A stretch of DNA of 64,000 bases from an uncultured Eubacteriales bacterium. GTDB lineage: Bacteria; Bacillota; Clostridia; Oscillospirales; Butyricicoccaceae. Below, piece by piece: positions 34,097 through 42,766 of the stretch. The position numbers and the translations under genes are program-made. How positions within the stretch are numbered: position 1 is the first letter of the stretch; every line of letters begins with the position of its first letter. The notes beneath the pieces are model-generated. The model did no database searches, was not told the DNA's origin, and saw only the letters and a list, made by a program, of their open reading frames with translations. The DNA lies in assembly GCA_910579575.1 (NCBI GenBank), contig CAJTUM010000008.1, positions 1-64,000 on the forward strand, given 5' to 3'.

Positions 34097-34824
34097 GCCA
34101 TGTGTTGATCACCGGCGGCAGCCGAGGCATTGGGCGGGCCTGCGCCCTGGCCTTTGCCTCCGCCGGATGGGAGGTGTCCCTGGGCTATGTGCAAAACCGG
34201 CAGGCGGCGGAGGAAACCGTCCGCCGGATACGGCAAGCCGGCGGGCAAGCGGCTTGTTATCAGGCCGACGTGGGGGACTCCAGCCAGACGAACCGGATGT
34301 TTGACCAGGCGGAGCAGACCTTTGGCCCTGCGGAGGCGCTGGTATGCAGCGCCGGCCTGGCTTGGCAGGGGCTGCTGACCGACATGACCGACGACCAGTG
34401 GCGGCGGCTGACGGCCGCAGATCTGGACGGGGTTTTTTATTGCTGCCGCCGGGCTCTGCCCGCCATGATTCGGCGCAAAGCGGGCGCTATCGTCACAATT
34501 TCCTCTATGTGGGGGCTGACGGGCGCCAGCTGCGAAGCGGCTTATTCGGCGGCCAAAGCTGGGGTCGTCGGTCTAACCAAGGCTTTGGCAAAGGAGGTCG
34601 GCCCTTCGGGGGTGCGGGTCAACTGTGTGGCTCCGGGGGTGATCGACACGCAGATGAACGGCGGGCTGACGCCCCAGGACCTGGAAGAGCTGGCGGCCCA
34701 GACCCCTCTTTGCCGCATCGGCGCCCCAGAGGAGGCGGCGCAGGCGGTTTTGTTTTTGTGCAGCCCCGCCTCTTCCTTTATCACCGGTCAGGTATTGGCT
34801 GTGGACGGAGGGCTGGCGGTCTAA
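34093..34824 (+). CDS. Short-chain dehydrogenase/reductase, FabG-like
   Basis: 243 residues from MSHVLITGGSRGIG. NAD(P) site TGGSRGIG, NSAG-equivalent CSAGLA, catalytic Ser in SSMWG and YSAAK (Tyr-Lys), and the C-terminal ITGQVLAVDGG. Close to 3-oxoacyl-ACP reductase in pattern, but the fatty-acid genes are not nearby, so it may be a general reductase. The start overlaps the acetyltransferase stop. Confidence 0.88.
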   Translation: MSHVLITGGSRGIGRACALAFASAGWEVSLGYVQNRQAAEETVRRIRQAGGQAACYQADVGDSSQTNRMFDQAEQTFGPAEALVCSAGLAWQGLLTDMTDDQWRRLTAADLDGVFYCCRRALPAMIRRKAGAIVTISSMWGLTGASCEAAYSAAKAGVVGLTKALAKEVGPSGVRVNCVAPGVIDTQMNGGLTPQDLEELAAQTPLCRIGAPEEAAQAVLFLCSPASSFITGQVLAVDGGLAV

Positions 34825-34908
34825 AAATCGCCAAAAAAGGCGGCGGGGAAAAGCCGGTTTTTTCGGCGGGTTCCGAGGGGAAATTTACAGAAACAGAAAA
34901 TGCGACCC

Positions 34909-34945
34909 AAAGCGCTCAGTAAAAAACTGGGCGCTTTTCTTTTTC
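34909..34945 (+). terminator. Terminator of the helicase-acetyltransferase-SDR operon
   Basis: AAAGCGC-T-CAGT and ACTG-G-GCGCTTT form a stem with one internal mismatch and a 5-base loop, followed by TCTTTTT. Confidence 0.85.
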
Positions 34946-35028
34946 GGCCTTTTCTGCAAAAACGGGCGTGTATACTGGCGGCACAAGCCAGGCATGGCTG
35001 GCATTTTGCAGAAAATGGAGTGATGGAA

Positions 35029-37359
35029 ATGGACAAGCAGACCTGGGCGCGAGGGGGCGTTTTGCGGCAAAAAATCCAAACCATAGCGAGCAGGCCCTGG
35101 GCCGCTGGGGCGCTGTATCAGGTTGGGTTGGCCGCCGGAGGATATATCCTATCCGGCGCGGCTCTTTTGGGGGAAGCTCGCCCCCTGGGGCTGGCCTGGG
35201 GCGCGGCCTTTTGCGGCGGATATTATGGATATGGAGCGGCTGTGGGCGCCTTTATCGGCTACGCCCTGCGGCTGGGGGAGGCTGGGCTCCATTACTGCGC
35301 CTCTCTGCTGGTATGCGCCGCCTGCGCCATGGTGTTCGTGCGGTCCTGGGCGGAAGGGGTGCGGCTGATGGCGCCCCTGTGCGCGGCGGTGACGCTTTGG
35401 TGTACCGGCAGCGCGGCGCTGGCGGCGCAGTTTTCGCTTCAAGGGCTGATTTTACTGGGCTGCGAGGGGGCCCTATGCGCCGGGTTCGTCTATTTCTATG
35501 GGGCGGCCCTTTCGCCTCCAGGCGCAGGGGCGCCCAAAGAGAAGGTTCGGCTGGCGGGCCAGGCGGCTCTTTTTTTATCCTTGCTGCTGCTGTTGGAGCC
35601 TTGGCGGGTTTTCGGCATCGTCAGCCCGGCCCGGGCCCTGGCGGCGCTGGCGGTGATGTGTCTGGCCTATTGCGCCGGCGGCGGAGGAGGCGCCGCCGCC
35701 GGGGTGGCTTTTGGGGCGGCCATGGACCTGGCCGCCGGGCTGGAGCTCCATTTTGTGGGGGTCTATGGGTTTGCCGGCCTGCTGGCCGGTTGCTGCCGGG
35801 ATAAAAAGCGGCTTCCCTTCGCCGTTTGGTTTGTGCTGGCCAACTGCGCGGCCACCCTTTGGGGCTTGGACAGCGACCGCGCTCTGGCCGGTTTGTATGA
35901 GTGCTTTTGCGCCTCGGTCTTTTTCCTGGTAGTCCCCCAGGGGACGTTGGCCGGTTTGCAGGGCCGATTCAGCCGACCGGAGCAAGCGGAGGGGCTGCCC
36001 GCTCTTCCGTCGTCTGGGGGAAAACGGCTGCGACAAGCCGCCCAGGCGCTGGAGGCCCTGTCTATGGCTCTCACCGACGTCACCGACCGGTTGGGCCGGC
36101 GCAACGAACAGGATATTGCCCAGGTTTTCCGCCGGGCTTCGGACAAGGTCTGCGGCCGGTGCCCTGTGCGGGGAACTTGCTGGGACAAGGATTATGTGAC
36201 CACCATGGGCGCCATGAACGACGTGACCCAGCGGCTGCGGGGGCGTGGCAAGCTGGAGCCTGAGGATTTCCCCTTCTTTTTTGCCGCTCGGTGCCTCAAT
36301 ATGCGCCAGTTTACCGGCGCCGTCAACGACGAATACGCCGCCTGGCTGCGCCGGCGGCGGCAGCAGGCCCAGCGAGGCGGCGCCCGGCAGCTGATGCGCC
36401 GGCAATACGAAGGCATTCAAGGCTTGCTTCAAGACATGGCGTTCAGCGCGGAACAAGGGCCGGAATATTATCCTTCCCTGCAAAACCGGGCTCAGAATAT
36501 CGCCGCCGCGTATTTTCGGCGGCCGACGGTCCAGCTTTACTGCCAACAAGGGCGGATGTACTGCGAAATCCGAGTGGGAGACCCAGACGACCTGCCCGAA
36601 GACGCCGCCGCCTTTACCCGCAGTCTGTCCCTTGCGTTGGGGCGGGATTTCGGCCCCTTGGAGCCTCAGCTCAGCGCCCGCGGCATGGCGGTGCGGTGCA
36701 ACGAACAGGAGCGCTTTGCCGTTGAGACGGGATGGGCGCAGCGGAAAAAGGAAGGGCAGGCCGTCAGCGGCGATCAGCAGGCCCGTTTTCTTACCGAGGA
36801 TGGCAGAGCGGTGATTATGCTGGCCGACGGCATGGGGTCCGGCGAAGGGGCGGCGGCGGTGAGTATGGACGCTCTGTCGCTGATCGGCCGGTTTGCCAAG
36901 GCCGGGTGTAGCCTGTGCGAAAGCGCTCGGGCGGTGGTTCCCATGTTGGCGGCCCGGCTGGAGGAGCGGGGCTTCACCACCCTGGATTTGCTGGAGATCG
37001 ACCTGTTTTCCGGTCGGTGCGCTCTGACCAAATATGGCGCCGCCCCCACCTGGCTGTTGGCTGGCGGCAGAGCCCGCAAGCTGGAATCCCGGGCCTTGCC
37101 CGCCGGGCTGGAGGCCGGCGCTCCGCCCCCTGAACCAGAGTATTTTACGCTGCGGGAGGATTGCCGGATTCTAATGGTCAGCGACGGCGCGGCGGAGGGC
37201 CTGGACGAGCCCTTTCTGCTGGAATATCTGCGGCTGCATCCCGGAGCCGACGACCCAGAGGAGCTGGCCCGAGGCCTGACGGACCGAGCGGTGCCGGAGG
37301 ACGCCCCCGACGATCGGACGGCCGTCGTCGTCAGCGTTCGCCGCCAGCCCTCGGTATAA
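35029..37359 (+). CDS. spoIIE: Stage II sporulation protein E (SpoIIE), PP2C-type phosphatase
   Basis: 776 residues from MDKQTWARGG, chosen because GGAG lies eight bases upstream (an ATG two codons earlier is also possible). Ten or so transmembrane segments fill residues 30-330, then a cytoplasmic linker domain with a C-x2-C-x4-C motif (CGRCPVRGTC), and a C-terminal PP2C domain with the metal Asp in MLADGMGSGEGA (about 600) and MVSDGAAEG. In sporulation it dephosphorylates SpoIIAA to free sigma-F at the polar septum. Strong evidence for an endospore former. Confidence 0.93.
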   Translation: MDKQTWARGGVLRQKIQTIASRPWAAGALYQVGLAAGGYILSGAALLGEARPLGLAWGAAFCGGYYGYGAAVGAFIGYALRLGEAGLHYCASLLVCAACAMVFVRSWAEGVRLMAPLCAAVTLWCTGSAALAAQFSLQGLILLGCEGALCAGFVYFYGAALSPPGAGAPKEKVRLAGQAALFLSLLLLLEPWRVFGIVSPARALAALAVMCLAYCAGGGGGAAAGVAFGAAMDLAAGLELHFVGVYGFAGLLAGCCRDKKRLPFAVWFVLANCAATLWGLDSDRALAGLYECFCASVFFLVVPQGTLAGLQGRFSRPEQAEGLPALPSSGGKRLRQAAQALEALSMALTDVTDRLGRRNEQDIAQVFRRASDKVCGRCPVRGTCWDKDYVTTMGAMNDVTQRLRGRGKLEPEDFPFFFAARCLNMRQFTGAVNDEYAAWLRRRRQQAQRGGARQLMRRQYEGIQGLLQDMAFSAEQGPEYYPSLQNRAQNIAAAYFRRPTVQLYCQQGRMYCEIRVGDPDDLPEDAAAFTRSLSLALGRDFGPLEPQLSARGMAVRCNEQERFAVETGWAQRKKEGQAVSGDQQARFLTEDGRAVIMLADGMGSGEGAAAVSMDALSLIGRFAKAGCSLCESARAVVPMLAARLEERGFTTLDLLEIDLFSGRCALTKYGAAPTWLLAGGRARKLESRALPAGLEAGAPPPEPEYFTLREDCRILMVSDGAAEGLDEPFLLEYLRLHPGADDPEELARGLTDRAVPEDAPDDRTAVVVSVRRQPSV

Positions 37360-37417
37360 AACCGGGTCAAACGGGCAACAATACAATCGCTGAAACTGAC
37401 GACGGGAGGAAATGATT

Positions 37418-37678
37418 ATGGTACGAGGCGCAGCCAAACGGGCGGTTATTGTGCGGCCTGGGGATTCCAAGCTGTTTGAGCAAGCGATTTTTATTGTGTC
37501 CGAGCCCGAGGGAGGCCAGGGGATGACCCAGAGCCAGCTGTTGCAGGAGGCCCAGCGCATCGCCGGGCGATACGCCCCCCAGGGCCAGAAGTCCGCAGGC
37601 TCCGGGCTGTCTTTAGCCTTTGCGGCGGGCATGGGCGTCACCGGTTTGGCCTGGATCGCGGCGCTGCTGCTGTTTTGA
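37418..37678 (+). CDS. Small membrane protein, 86 aa, downstream of spoIIE
   Basis: 86 residues from MVRGAAKRAV, eight bases behind GGGAGGA. The first 60 residues are soluble, with a pattern RPGDSKLFEQAIFIVSE; the last 20 are one transmembrane helix ending at the C-terminus. I recall similar unnamed proteins in clostridial genomes but no function. It lies 58 bases behind spoIIE and before a terminator, so it may be in the same transcript. Confidence 0.72.
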   Translation: MVRGAAKRAVIVRPGDSKLFEQAIFIVSEPEGGQGMTQSQLLQEAQRIAGRYAPQGQKSAGSGLSLAFAAGMGVTGLAWIAALLLF

Positions 37679-37691
37679 GAAAACTGTTATT

Positions 37692-37727
37692 CCCCAGAAA
37701 ATCCCTGATTTTCTGGGGCGCCTTTTT
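37692..37727 (+). terminator. Terminator behind the spoIIE unit
   Basis: CCCCAGAAAATC and GATTTTCTGGGG form a perfect 12-bp stem with a 3-base loop and a TTTTT tail. Confidence 0.85.
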
Positions 37728-37803
37728 GTTTTGGGAGCGCCGGGCGCCCGATTTGTTCTGGAACAGCTCTTGTACAAGCCGTTTTTTGGTTGAGAAAAGG
37801 AAA

Positions 37804-37832
37804 TTGAATGTGGTTGGCGAATATGATATACT
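37804..37832 (+). promoter_or_regulatory. Promoter of the DUF1905 gene
   Basis: TTGAAT at 37804-37809, a 17-base spacer and TATACT at 37827-37832; an AAGGAAACC site follows before the ATG at 37893. Confidence 0.7.
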
Positions 37833-37892
37833 ATCCGTTGTGCAGGCAAGCTGTCGCCGCGCGGCAGGGATGTTTGCAGGAAAGGAAACCAA

Positions 37893-38177
37893 ATGAGCGA
37901 TAGAATCTATCGATTTCACGCGCAAATTCAGCCGGTCCCAGAAAAGGGGGGCGCATATATCGCGGTTCCCTTTGATATCCGAAAAGAATTTGGAAAAGGC
38001 AGAGTCGCCGTGCGGGTCTTTTTTGACGGGCTTCCTTACGACGGCAGCATTGTGAATATGGGCGTCAAACATCCAGACGGCAGCGTTTGCTATGTGATTG
38101 GACTGTTGAAATCCATCCGGGAGCGGCTGGGAAAAGGCCCGGGCGACGAAGTGGAAGTTCTCGTCTATCCAAGATAA
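37893..38177 (+). CDS. DUF1905 domain protein
   Basis: 94 residues covering a whole DUF1905 domain (YRFHAQIQPVPEKGGAYIAVPFDIRKEFG, GRVAVRVFFDGLPYDGSIVNMG, GDEVEVLV), a small beta-barrel fold. Many relatives are fused to a YdeI-type C-terminus that is absent here. Function unknown. Single gene under its own promoter. Confidence 0.85.
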   Translation: MSDRIYRFHAQIQPVPEKGGAYIAVPFDIRKEFGKGRVAVRVFFDGLPYDGSIVNMGVKHPDGSVCYVIGLLKSIRERLGKGPGDEVEVLVYPR

Positions 38178-38274
38178 GGAACGGATGAAATGAACAAAAC
38201 CGCAAATGGGCGGTTGCGCTTTTGTCGCCCTTTGTATAAAATAAAAAAATAGACAAAAAGACATAGAAAGAACG

Positions 38275-39510
38275 ATGGAAATGAAAAATCTGCGATATCG
38301 GCGTTGGTCGGCGGCGCTTGTGCTCCTATGCCTGCTGTTGTCGGCTTGCGGCCCGGCGCCGGAGGAGCCAGCCGAAACGGCGCCTCAAGAGGAACAGAAC
38401 CCCACGCTGGAGGCCCCTCCCCAGCCGGAGCCAGAGCCGGAGCCGGAGTCCCCTCCGGAACCAGAGCCGGTAGAGGAAGCGCGAGTCACGTTGATCGCCG
38501 TGGGAGATAATCTGCTGCACAACACCATCTCTTGGGACGCCGAGCTGCCCGGAGGCGGCTATGATTTTTCCCCGGTTTACCAGTATGTAAAGCCTTGGAT
38601 TCAGGGGGCGGATTTGGCGTTTCTCAGCCAGGAAGTTCCGCTGAACGGCACGGCGGGCCGGTATCCCAACCTGGACGCCCCCCAGCAGGCGGCGGACGCC
38701 GCCGTGGATTGCGGTTTCGACGTGGTCAATCAAGCCACAAACCATGCCTTGGACAAGGGCATAACGGGGCTGGAAAACACTTTGGAGGCATGGGCTCAGC
38801 GGGGAATGCCCGTGATCGGCGCCTTTCGCTCCCCAGAGGAAGCGGCCAAGCCCTGCCTGATTGAGCGGGGCGGCCTGATCTTCGGCTTTTTGGGATATAC
38901 CTATGGGACCAACGGCATTCCTATTCCAGAAGGAAAGGAATATGCCATAGCCCTGATTGACGAGCAAAAAATACAGGCGGATGTGCAGGCCCTGCGCCCT
39001 CAGTGCGATTATTTGGTCGTTTCCATGCACTGGGGCGTGGAATACCAGCAGACCGCCAACCAGGAGCAGCAGGAATTGGCCCAAAAGCTGGCCGATTGGG
39101 GGGCGGATTTGATTATTGGAAGCCATCCCCATGTGCTTCAGCCCGCTCAATGGCTGGAAAAGGCCGACGGCGGAAAAGCGTTCTGCGTTTATTCTCTGGG
39201 CAATTTTGTATCTTCCCAAAATACGCGGGAAACGATGCTGGGCGGGATGCTGGGGCTCACAGTGATTCGGGAAAGCGACGGGACCATCCGCGCGGAAAAC
39301 CCGGGAATTTTGCCGATTGTTACGTATTTTGAGCGCAAAAACAAGAAGTATCGGATTTATCCGCTGGAGGATTATACGGCGGAAGCCGCCTCCCGCCATG
39401 CCGTAGCCGCGCTGGACGGGCCGGTAACGCCGGCGTATTTCAGCGACTTGGCTCAGAAAATCCTGGGCGATTATTACAAAACAAAGGAGAGCTTTTCGTG
39501 CCAGCCATAG
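38275..39510 (+). CDS. CapA-family lipoprotein (poly-gamma-glutamate-synthesis-like metallophosphoesterase)
   Basis: 411 residues. Lipoprotein signal with LLSAC at about residue 24, a Pro/Glu-repeat linker, then a CapA-type domain: AVGDNLLHN, FLSQEVPL, VNQATNHALDKG, VVSMHWGVEY and IIGSHPHVLQP, the metallophosphoesterase-like residues of the family. In this genome probably an extracellular enzyme of unknown substrate; no capsule genes are nearby. ATG at 38275 or 38281 are both possible. It overlaps dusB by 13 bases. Confidence 0.88.
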   Translation: MEMKNLRYRRWSAALVLLCLLLSACGPAPEEPAETAPQEEQNPTLEAPPQPEPEPEPESPPEPEPVEEARVTLIAVGDNLLHNTISWDAELPGGGYDFSPVYQYVKPWIQGADLAFLSQEVPLNGTAGRYPNLDAPQQAADAAVDCGFDVVNQATNHALDKGITGLENTLEAWAQRGMPVIGAFRSPEEAAKPCLIERGGLIFGFLGYTYGTNGIPIPEGKEYAIALIDEQKIQADVQALRPQCDYLVVSMHWGVEYQQTANQEQQELAQKLADWGADLIIGSHPHVLQPAQWLEKADGGKAFCVYSLGNFVSSQNTRETMLGGMLGLTVIRESDGTIRAENPGILPIVTYFERKNKKYRIYPLEDYTAEAASRHAVAALDGPVTPAYFSDLAQKILGDYYKTKESFSCQP

Positions 39511-40484
39511 CCGATCTTTCGTTTGACAGCCCCTTTTTGCTGGCGCCCATGGCTGGGGTTACGGATTCCGCCTTCCGCAGCCTCTGCCGGCGCATGGGAG
39601 CGGCGGGAACGTATACCGAAATGATCAGCGCCAAAGCCCTGCTGTTTGGCGATAAAAAAACCGCCGCTCTGCTGGAGATTCATCCAGAGGAGCGGCCTTG
39701 CGGCGTCCAGATTTTTGGCTCAGAGCCGGAAATTTGCGCCCAGGGGGCTCAAATCGCTTTGGAGCTCAGCCATGCGGATTTTCTGGATATCAATATGGGC
39801 TGCCCTGCGCCCAAAATCGTCAACAACGGCGAGGGATCCGCTCTCATGCAGGATTTGCCTCGGGCGGCAAAAATCATCGCGGCCGTGCGCCAGGCGATCG
39901 ACGTTCCATTGACTGTCAAATTCCGCAAGGGCTACGAGGCGGAGGACGACAATTGCGCAGAGTTTGGCCGGATGGCGGAAAGCTGCGGCGCAGACGCGTT
40001 GTGCGTCCATGGCCGCACGCGGCGGCAGATGTATGGGGGTCAAAGCGATTTACAGGCGGTGCTGCGGGTGAAAGAGGCGGTGAACGTCCCCGTGATTGCC
40101 AGCGGCGATATATTCGGGCCGGAACAGGCCCTGGCGGCCCTGCGAGGCGGAGCAGATTTCGCCGCCGCCGCCCGGGGCGCTCAGGGAAACCCCTTCCTTT
40201 TTTCGCAGCTGCTGGCCGCTTGGCGGGGGGAGCCGCCTCCCGCGCTGCCCGGTTTGGCTGGGGTTATCGCCGCTATGGACGAGCAGCTGACGCTGATGTG
40301 CCGGCGCAAGGGGGAGGCTCGAGCCATGCCCGAGGCCCGCAAACATATTCTGTGGTATCTCAAGGGCATACGGGGCGCAAAGCCCTTTAAGCGAAAGTTT
40401 AGCGCCGTCTGCACGCTGGCCGAATTTCGCGCTTTATGCGGCGAGATGTTGGAGCGGCTGGGCGATCAAGCGGCTGTTGGCTGA
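39498..40484 (+). CDS. dusB: tRNA-dihydrouridine synthase (DusB-like)
   Basis: 328 residues from a GTG seven bases behind AAAGGAGA. FMN enzyme that reduces uridines in tRNA. FMN/TIM-barrel signatures: LAPMAGVTDSAFR, the catalytic Cys in INMGCPAPKIVNN, VKFRKGY, VHGRTRRQMYGG and IASGDIFGPEQA. Length fits DusB. The start lies inside the end of the CapA-like gene, so translation is coupled. Confidence 0.93.
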   Translation: MPAIADLSFDSPFLLAPMAGVTDSAFRSLCRRMGAAGTYTEMISAKALLFGDKKTAALLEIHPEERPCGVQIFGSEPEICAQGAQIALELSHADFLDINMGCPAPKIVNNGEGSALMQDLPRAAKIIAAVRQAIDVPLTVKFRKGYEAEDDNCAEFGRMAESCGADALCVHGRTRRQMYGGQSDLQAVLRVKEAVNVPVIASGDIFGPEQALAALRGGADFAAAARGAQGNPFLFSQLLAAWRGEPPPALPGLAGVIAAMDEQLTLMCRRKGEARAMPEARKHILWYLKGIRGAKPFKRKFSAVCTLAEFRALCGEMLERLGDQAAVG

Positions 40485-40540
40485 GAAGCGGCCGGTCGCA
40501 ACTCCTTGCCAAAGGGAGACGCCGCAAATGCGGCCAACGG

Positions 40541-40656
40541 ATTTTTGGCGACATAGTCGCCGAAAATTGATTTGAATCAAAAGGGGCTCCGCAAAATCGC
40601 AGATTTTGTGGGGAAATCTAAGAAGGGGTCCCCGAACAATCGGGAGATTTTTTGGG
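40541..40656 (+). other. Leader with three consecutive stem-loops before the sigma factor gene
   Basis: ATTTTTGGCGAC/GTCGCCGAAAAT (40541-40568, 12 bp with one wobble), the repeat hairpin at 40588-40613, and CCCGA/TCGGG (about 40631-40644) fall in a row between dusB and the sigma gene. None has a clear terminator tail. They could attenuate dusB read-through or stabilise the sigma mRNA. Confidence 0.45.
40588..40613 (+). repeat. CCGCAAAA...TTTTGTGG hairpin element, copy 2 (leader of sigma factor)
   Basis: TCCGCAAAATC and GATTTTGTGGG form an 11-bp stem with a GCA loop, with the same G-T wobble as the copy at 32103-32130 and the same AAGG-GC left flank and GGGGA right flank. Confidence 0.6.
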
Positions 40657-40671
40657 GAAAAGGTGAGCGGG

Positions 40672-41289
40672 GTGGCTTTTACAAGCGAAACCATTGTGGT
40701 GCGCCGGGCCAAACAGGGGGATCAGGAAGCGTTTGAAACTCTGTTGACCCGATATGAGAAGCGGGTCTATAGTCTGGCCTATCATTACGCAGGCAACGAG
40801 CAGGACGCCATGGATATCTCTCAAGAGGCTTTTTTGCGGGTGTACCGCTTTTTGCCGCAGTTTAATGAGGAAAGCCAGTTTTCTACTTGGCTTTATCGGG
40901 TGACCTCCAACGTGTGCAAGGATTATCTGCGCAAACGCAACGCCCGAGCCGCGGCTTCTCTCAGCGTGGGGGAGGAAGGAGAGGAATACCTGCTCGAGGC
41001 GCCGGATCTGCGGTATAACCCGGAGGATGCGCTGGAGCAAAAAGAGATGCGCCGGGAAATCCGGGAGGGCTTGGCGCAGCTGTCGCCAGATCATAGGGAA
41101 ATTTTGGTGATGCGGGACGTGCTGGGTTTGACCTATGGGGAAATCGCCAGCTCTTTGGAGCTGGAGGAGGGCACAGTCAAATCCCGCATCGCCCGGGCCC
41201 GGGAAAAACTGCGGCAAAAGCTTGTGGAAACAGGGAACTTTTTCGCCCCAGGCAAGTCTAATAAGCAGAAAGGGGGCGCAAAAAAATGA
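40672..41289 (+). CDS. ECF-type RNA polymerase sigma factor
   Basis: 205 residues from GTG (MAFTSETIVV) behind AGGTGAG; a GTG three codons earlier is possible. Region 2 is clear (YEKRVYSLAYHYAGNEQDAMDISQEAFLRVYRF and FSTWLYRVTSNVCKDYLRK), region 4 also (LSPDHREILVMRDVLGLTYGEIASSLELEEGTVKSRIARAREKLR). The next gene, overlapping by four bases, encodes a zinc-finger anti-sigma-like membrane protein, the standard arrangement for a SigW/RpoE-type switch. Confidence 0.93.
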   Translation: MAFTSETIVVRRAKQGDQEAFETLLTRYEKRVYSLAYHYAGNEQDAMDISQEAFLRVYRFLPQFNEESQFSTWLYRVTSNVCKDYLRKRNARAAASLSVGEEGEEYLLEAPDLRYNPEDALEQKEMRREIREGLAQLSPDHREILVMRDVLGLTYGEIASSLELEEGTVKSRIARAREKLRQKLVETGNFFAPGKSNKQKGGAKK

Positions 41290-42320
41290 GCGGATGCGAG
41301 AAATATGCAGAGCTGATGAACCGGTATTTGGACGGCGATCTGCCCGCCTCCCAGATATCCGATTTGCTGGACCATCTGGAAACCTGCGCCTCCTGCCGGA
41401 ATCGGTTTGACGCGCTGAAAATCATGGCCTTTGAAATGCGCCATATGCAGACGGACCCTCCTTCCGCTCTCCATGGCCAGATCATGCAGGCCGTTCAGCG
41501 GTCGAACCAGCGCCGCCCCCGGGCTTATTTGAAAACGGCCTTTGCCATAGCCGCCTGCGCCGCCGTTATGGCGCTGGCCGTCAATGGGAACTTTTTTCAA
41601 ATCGCGGACAATTATCTCTTTGCCAACAAAAGCGTTTCCACAGAAACCTCAGCAGAAACTTCGGCAGACCAGGCGGATGGAGCCGCCCCGGCTCAAGCTC
41701 CTGTCCAATCCCCCGCCGGCGCGATGGGAAATTCGCCTGCGCAGACAAATGAAAGCGGCTTGGCGCCGCCTGAGGCCGACGCGCCGTCAGAGAGCGAAGT
41801 GTCGGTTCGTCTGCCGGCTATGGACGACGGCTTGCCTGAATTGGCAGGCGATGAAAACGCCGCCGAAGATCCTATGCTTCTGGATGAGGCCGCCCCAGCA
41901 GAGAAGGCTTCGGCGAGCCTTTCGTCTGCCGGGGCGCAAGAGAGCGGTCGCGGTAGGCAGGCGCAGCAGAGCGACGATTTGAAGACAGAGGCGGCAAAAA
42001 GATCGGGTTCGGATTCAGACGCGGATTCAGACCAGCCTTTCCGGGTTCCCCCGCTGGATACCGACGAGGTGTTCGCCTTTTATTGCGTCGCTTTGGGGCA
42101 GGGCAGCATTCCCAACGCCTTCGATCAGAATGAAATTGTTCGGTTTCCGGATAAAAATTGCCTGTATATTTATGTACAAACCACCCAATTTACCAAAAAG
42201 GGCTGCGAAAATCTGTTGAGCCAAAGCGGTTTCGCCATCCGAGAGGGCGCCAATTTGCCGGAAACCGACGAGAGTATGCCCTATGGGTTGATTGTGATCT
42301 ATGGATACGAGATGGATTGA
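41286..42320 (+). CDS. Anti-sigma factor with zinc-finger domain and membrane anchor
   Basis: 344 residues. N-terminal anti-sigma zinc finger (Cys4, then HLETCASC at about 30-37, the H-x3-C-x2-C pattern), a transmembrane helix near 81-100 (FAIAACAAVMALAV), a long Ala/Ser/Glu-rich extracytoplasmic linker, and a folded C-terminal region of about 85 residues with unknown ligand. It should hold the sigma factor encoded just upstream, to which it is coupled by ATGA. Confidence 0.87.
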   Translation: MSGCEKYAELMNRYLDGDLPASQISDLLDHLETCASCRNRFDALKIMAFEMRHMQTDPPSALHGQIMQAVQRSNQRRPRAYLKTAFAIAACAAVMALAVNGNFFQIADNYLFANKSVSTETSAETSADQADGAAPAQAPVQSPAGAMGNSPAQTNESGLAPPEADAPSESEVSVRLPAMDDGLPELAGDENAAEDPMLLDEAAPAEKASASLSSAGAQESGRGRQAQQSDDLKTEAAKRSGSDSDADSDQPFRVPPLDTDEVFAFYCVALGQGSIPNAFDQNEIVRFPDKNCLYIYVQTTQFTKKGCENLLSQSGFAIREGANLPETDESMPYGLIVIYGYEMD

Positions 42321-42336
42321 CCAGGAAGGAATCGAC

Positions 42337-42642
42337 TTGGAACAGGAAACGCTGGGAAAGCAGCTGAGAAACTTTCTGGATGAGGAAGGCCGTCTGACCG
42401 CTTTCCCGGCCAAGCGCAAAATGAAACATCTTGCGCTGGCTTATCTGGCTGGGAAGTTTCAGCCCGGCGCCCGTTATACTGAAAAAGAGATCAACCAGCT
42501 GCTGGAGCAATGGCACGTTTTTCACGACCCTGCGACCCTCCGCCGGGAGCTGTATCACGCCCGCCTGTTGGATCGGAAAAAAGACGGAAGCCTCTATTGG
42601 CTGGCGGAGGAGCGGTCGGAATGCTCGGAAGATAGAGAATGA
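42337..42642 (+). CDS. DUF2087 domain protein
   Basis: 101 residues from a TTG six bases behind AGGAAGGA; an ATG at 42301 would add 12 residues but overlap the anti-sigma gene by 20 bases with a poor ribosome site. The DUF2087 domain is complete (FLDEEGRLTAFPAKRKMKHLALAYLAGKF... to DRKKDGSLYWL), a small winged-helix-like fold often linked to regulators. Function unknown. Confidence 0.8.
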   Translation: MEQETLGKQLRNFLDEEGRLTAFPAKRKMKHLALAYLAGKFQPGARYTEKEINQLLEQWHVFHDPATLRRELYHARLLDRKKDGSLYWLAEERSECSEDRE

Positions 42643-42681
42643 AGAGGGAAAGGCCGACGCCCGTAACAGCGCAATTTGCGA

Positions 42682-42712
42682 AAATAGTCCCCGTCGGGGG
42701 CTATTTTTTTTG
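42682..42712 (+). terminator. Terminator behind the sigma/anti-sigma/DUF2087 operon
   Basis: AAATAG-T-CCCC and GGGG-CTATTT form a stem with a short loop, ending in eight T residues. Confidence 0.88.
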
Positions 42713-42766
42713 CCTTTTTGGGGAAAGATAAGGGCAAAAATCCAAGGGAGAAAGGCGGTTTTTGCG

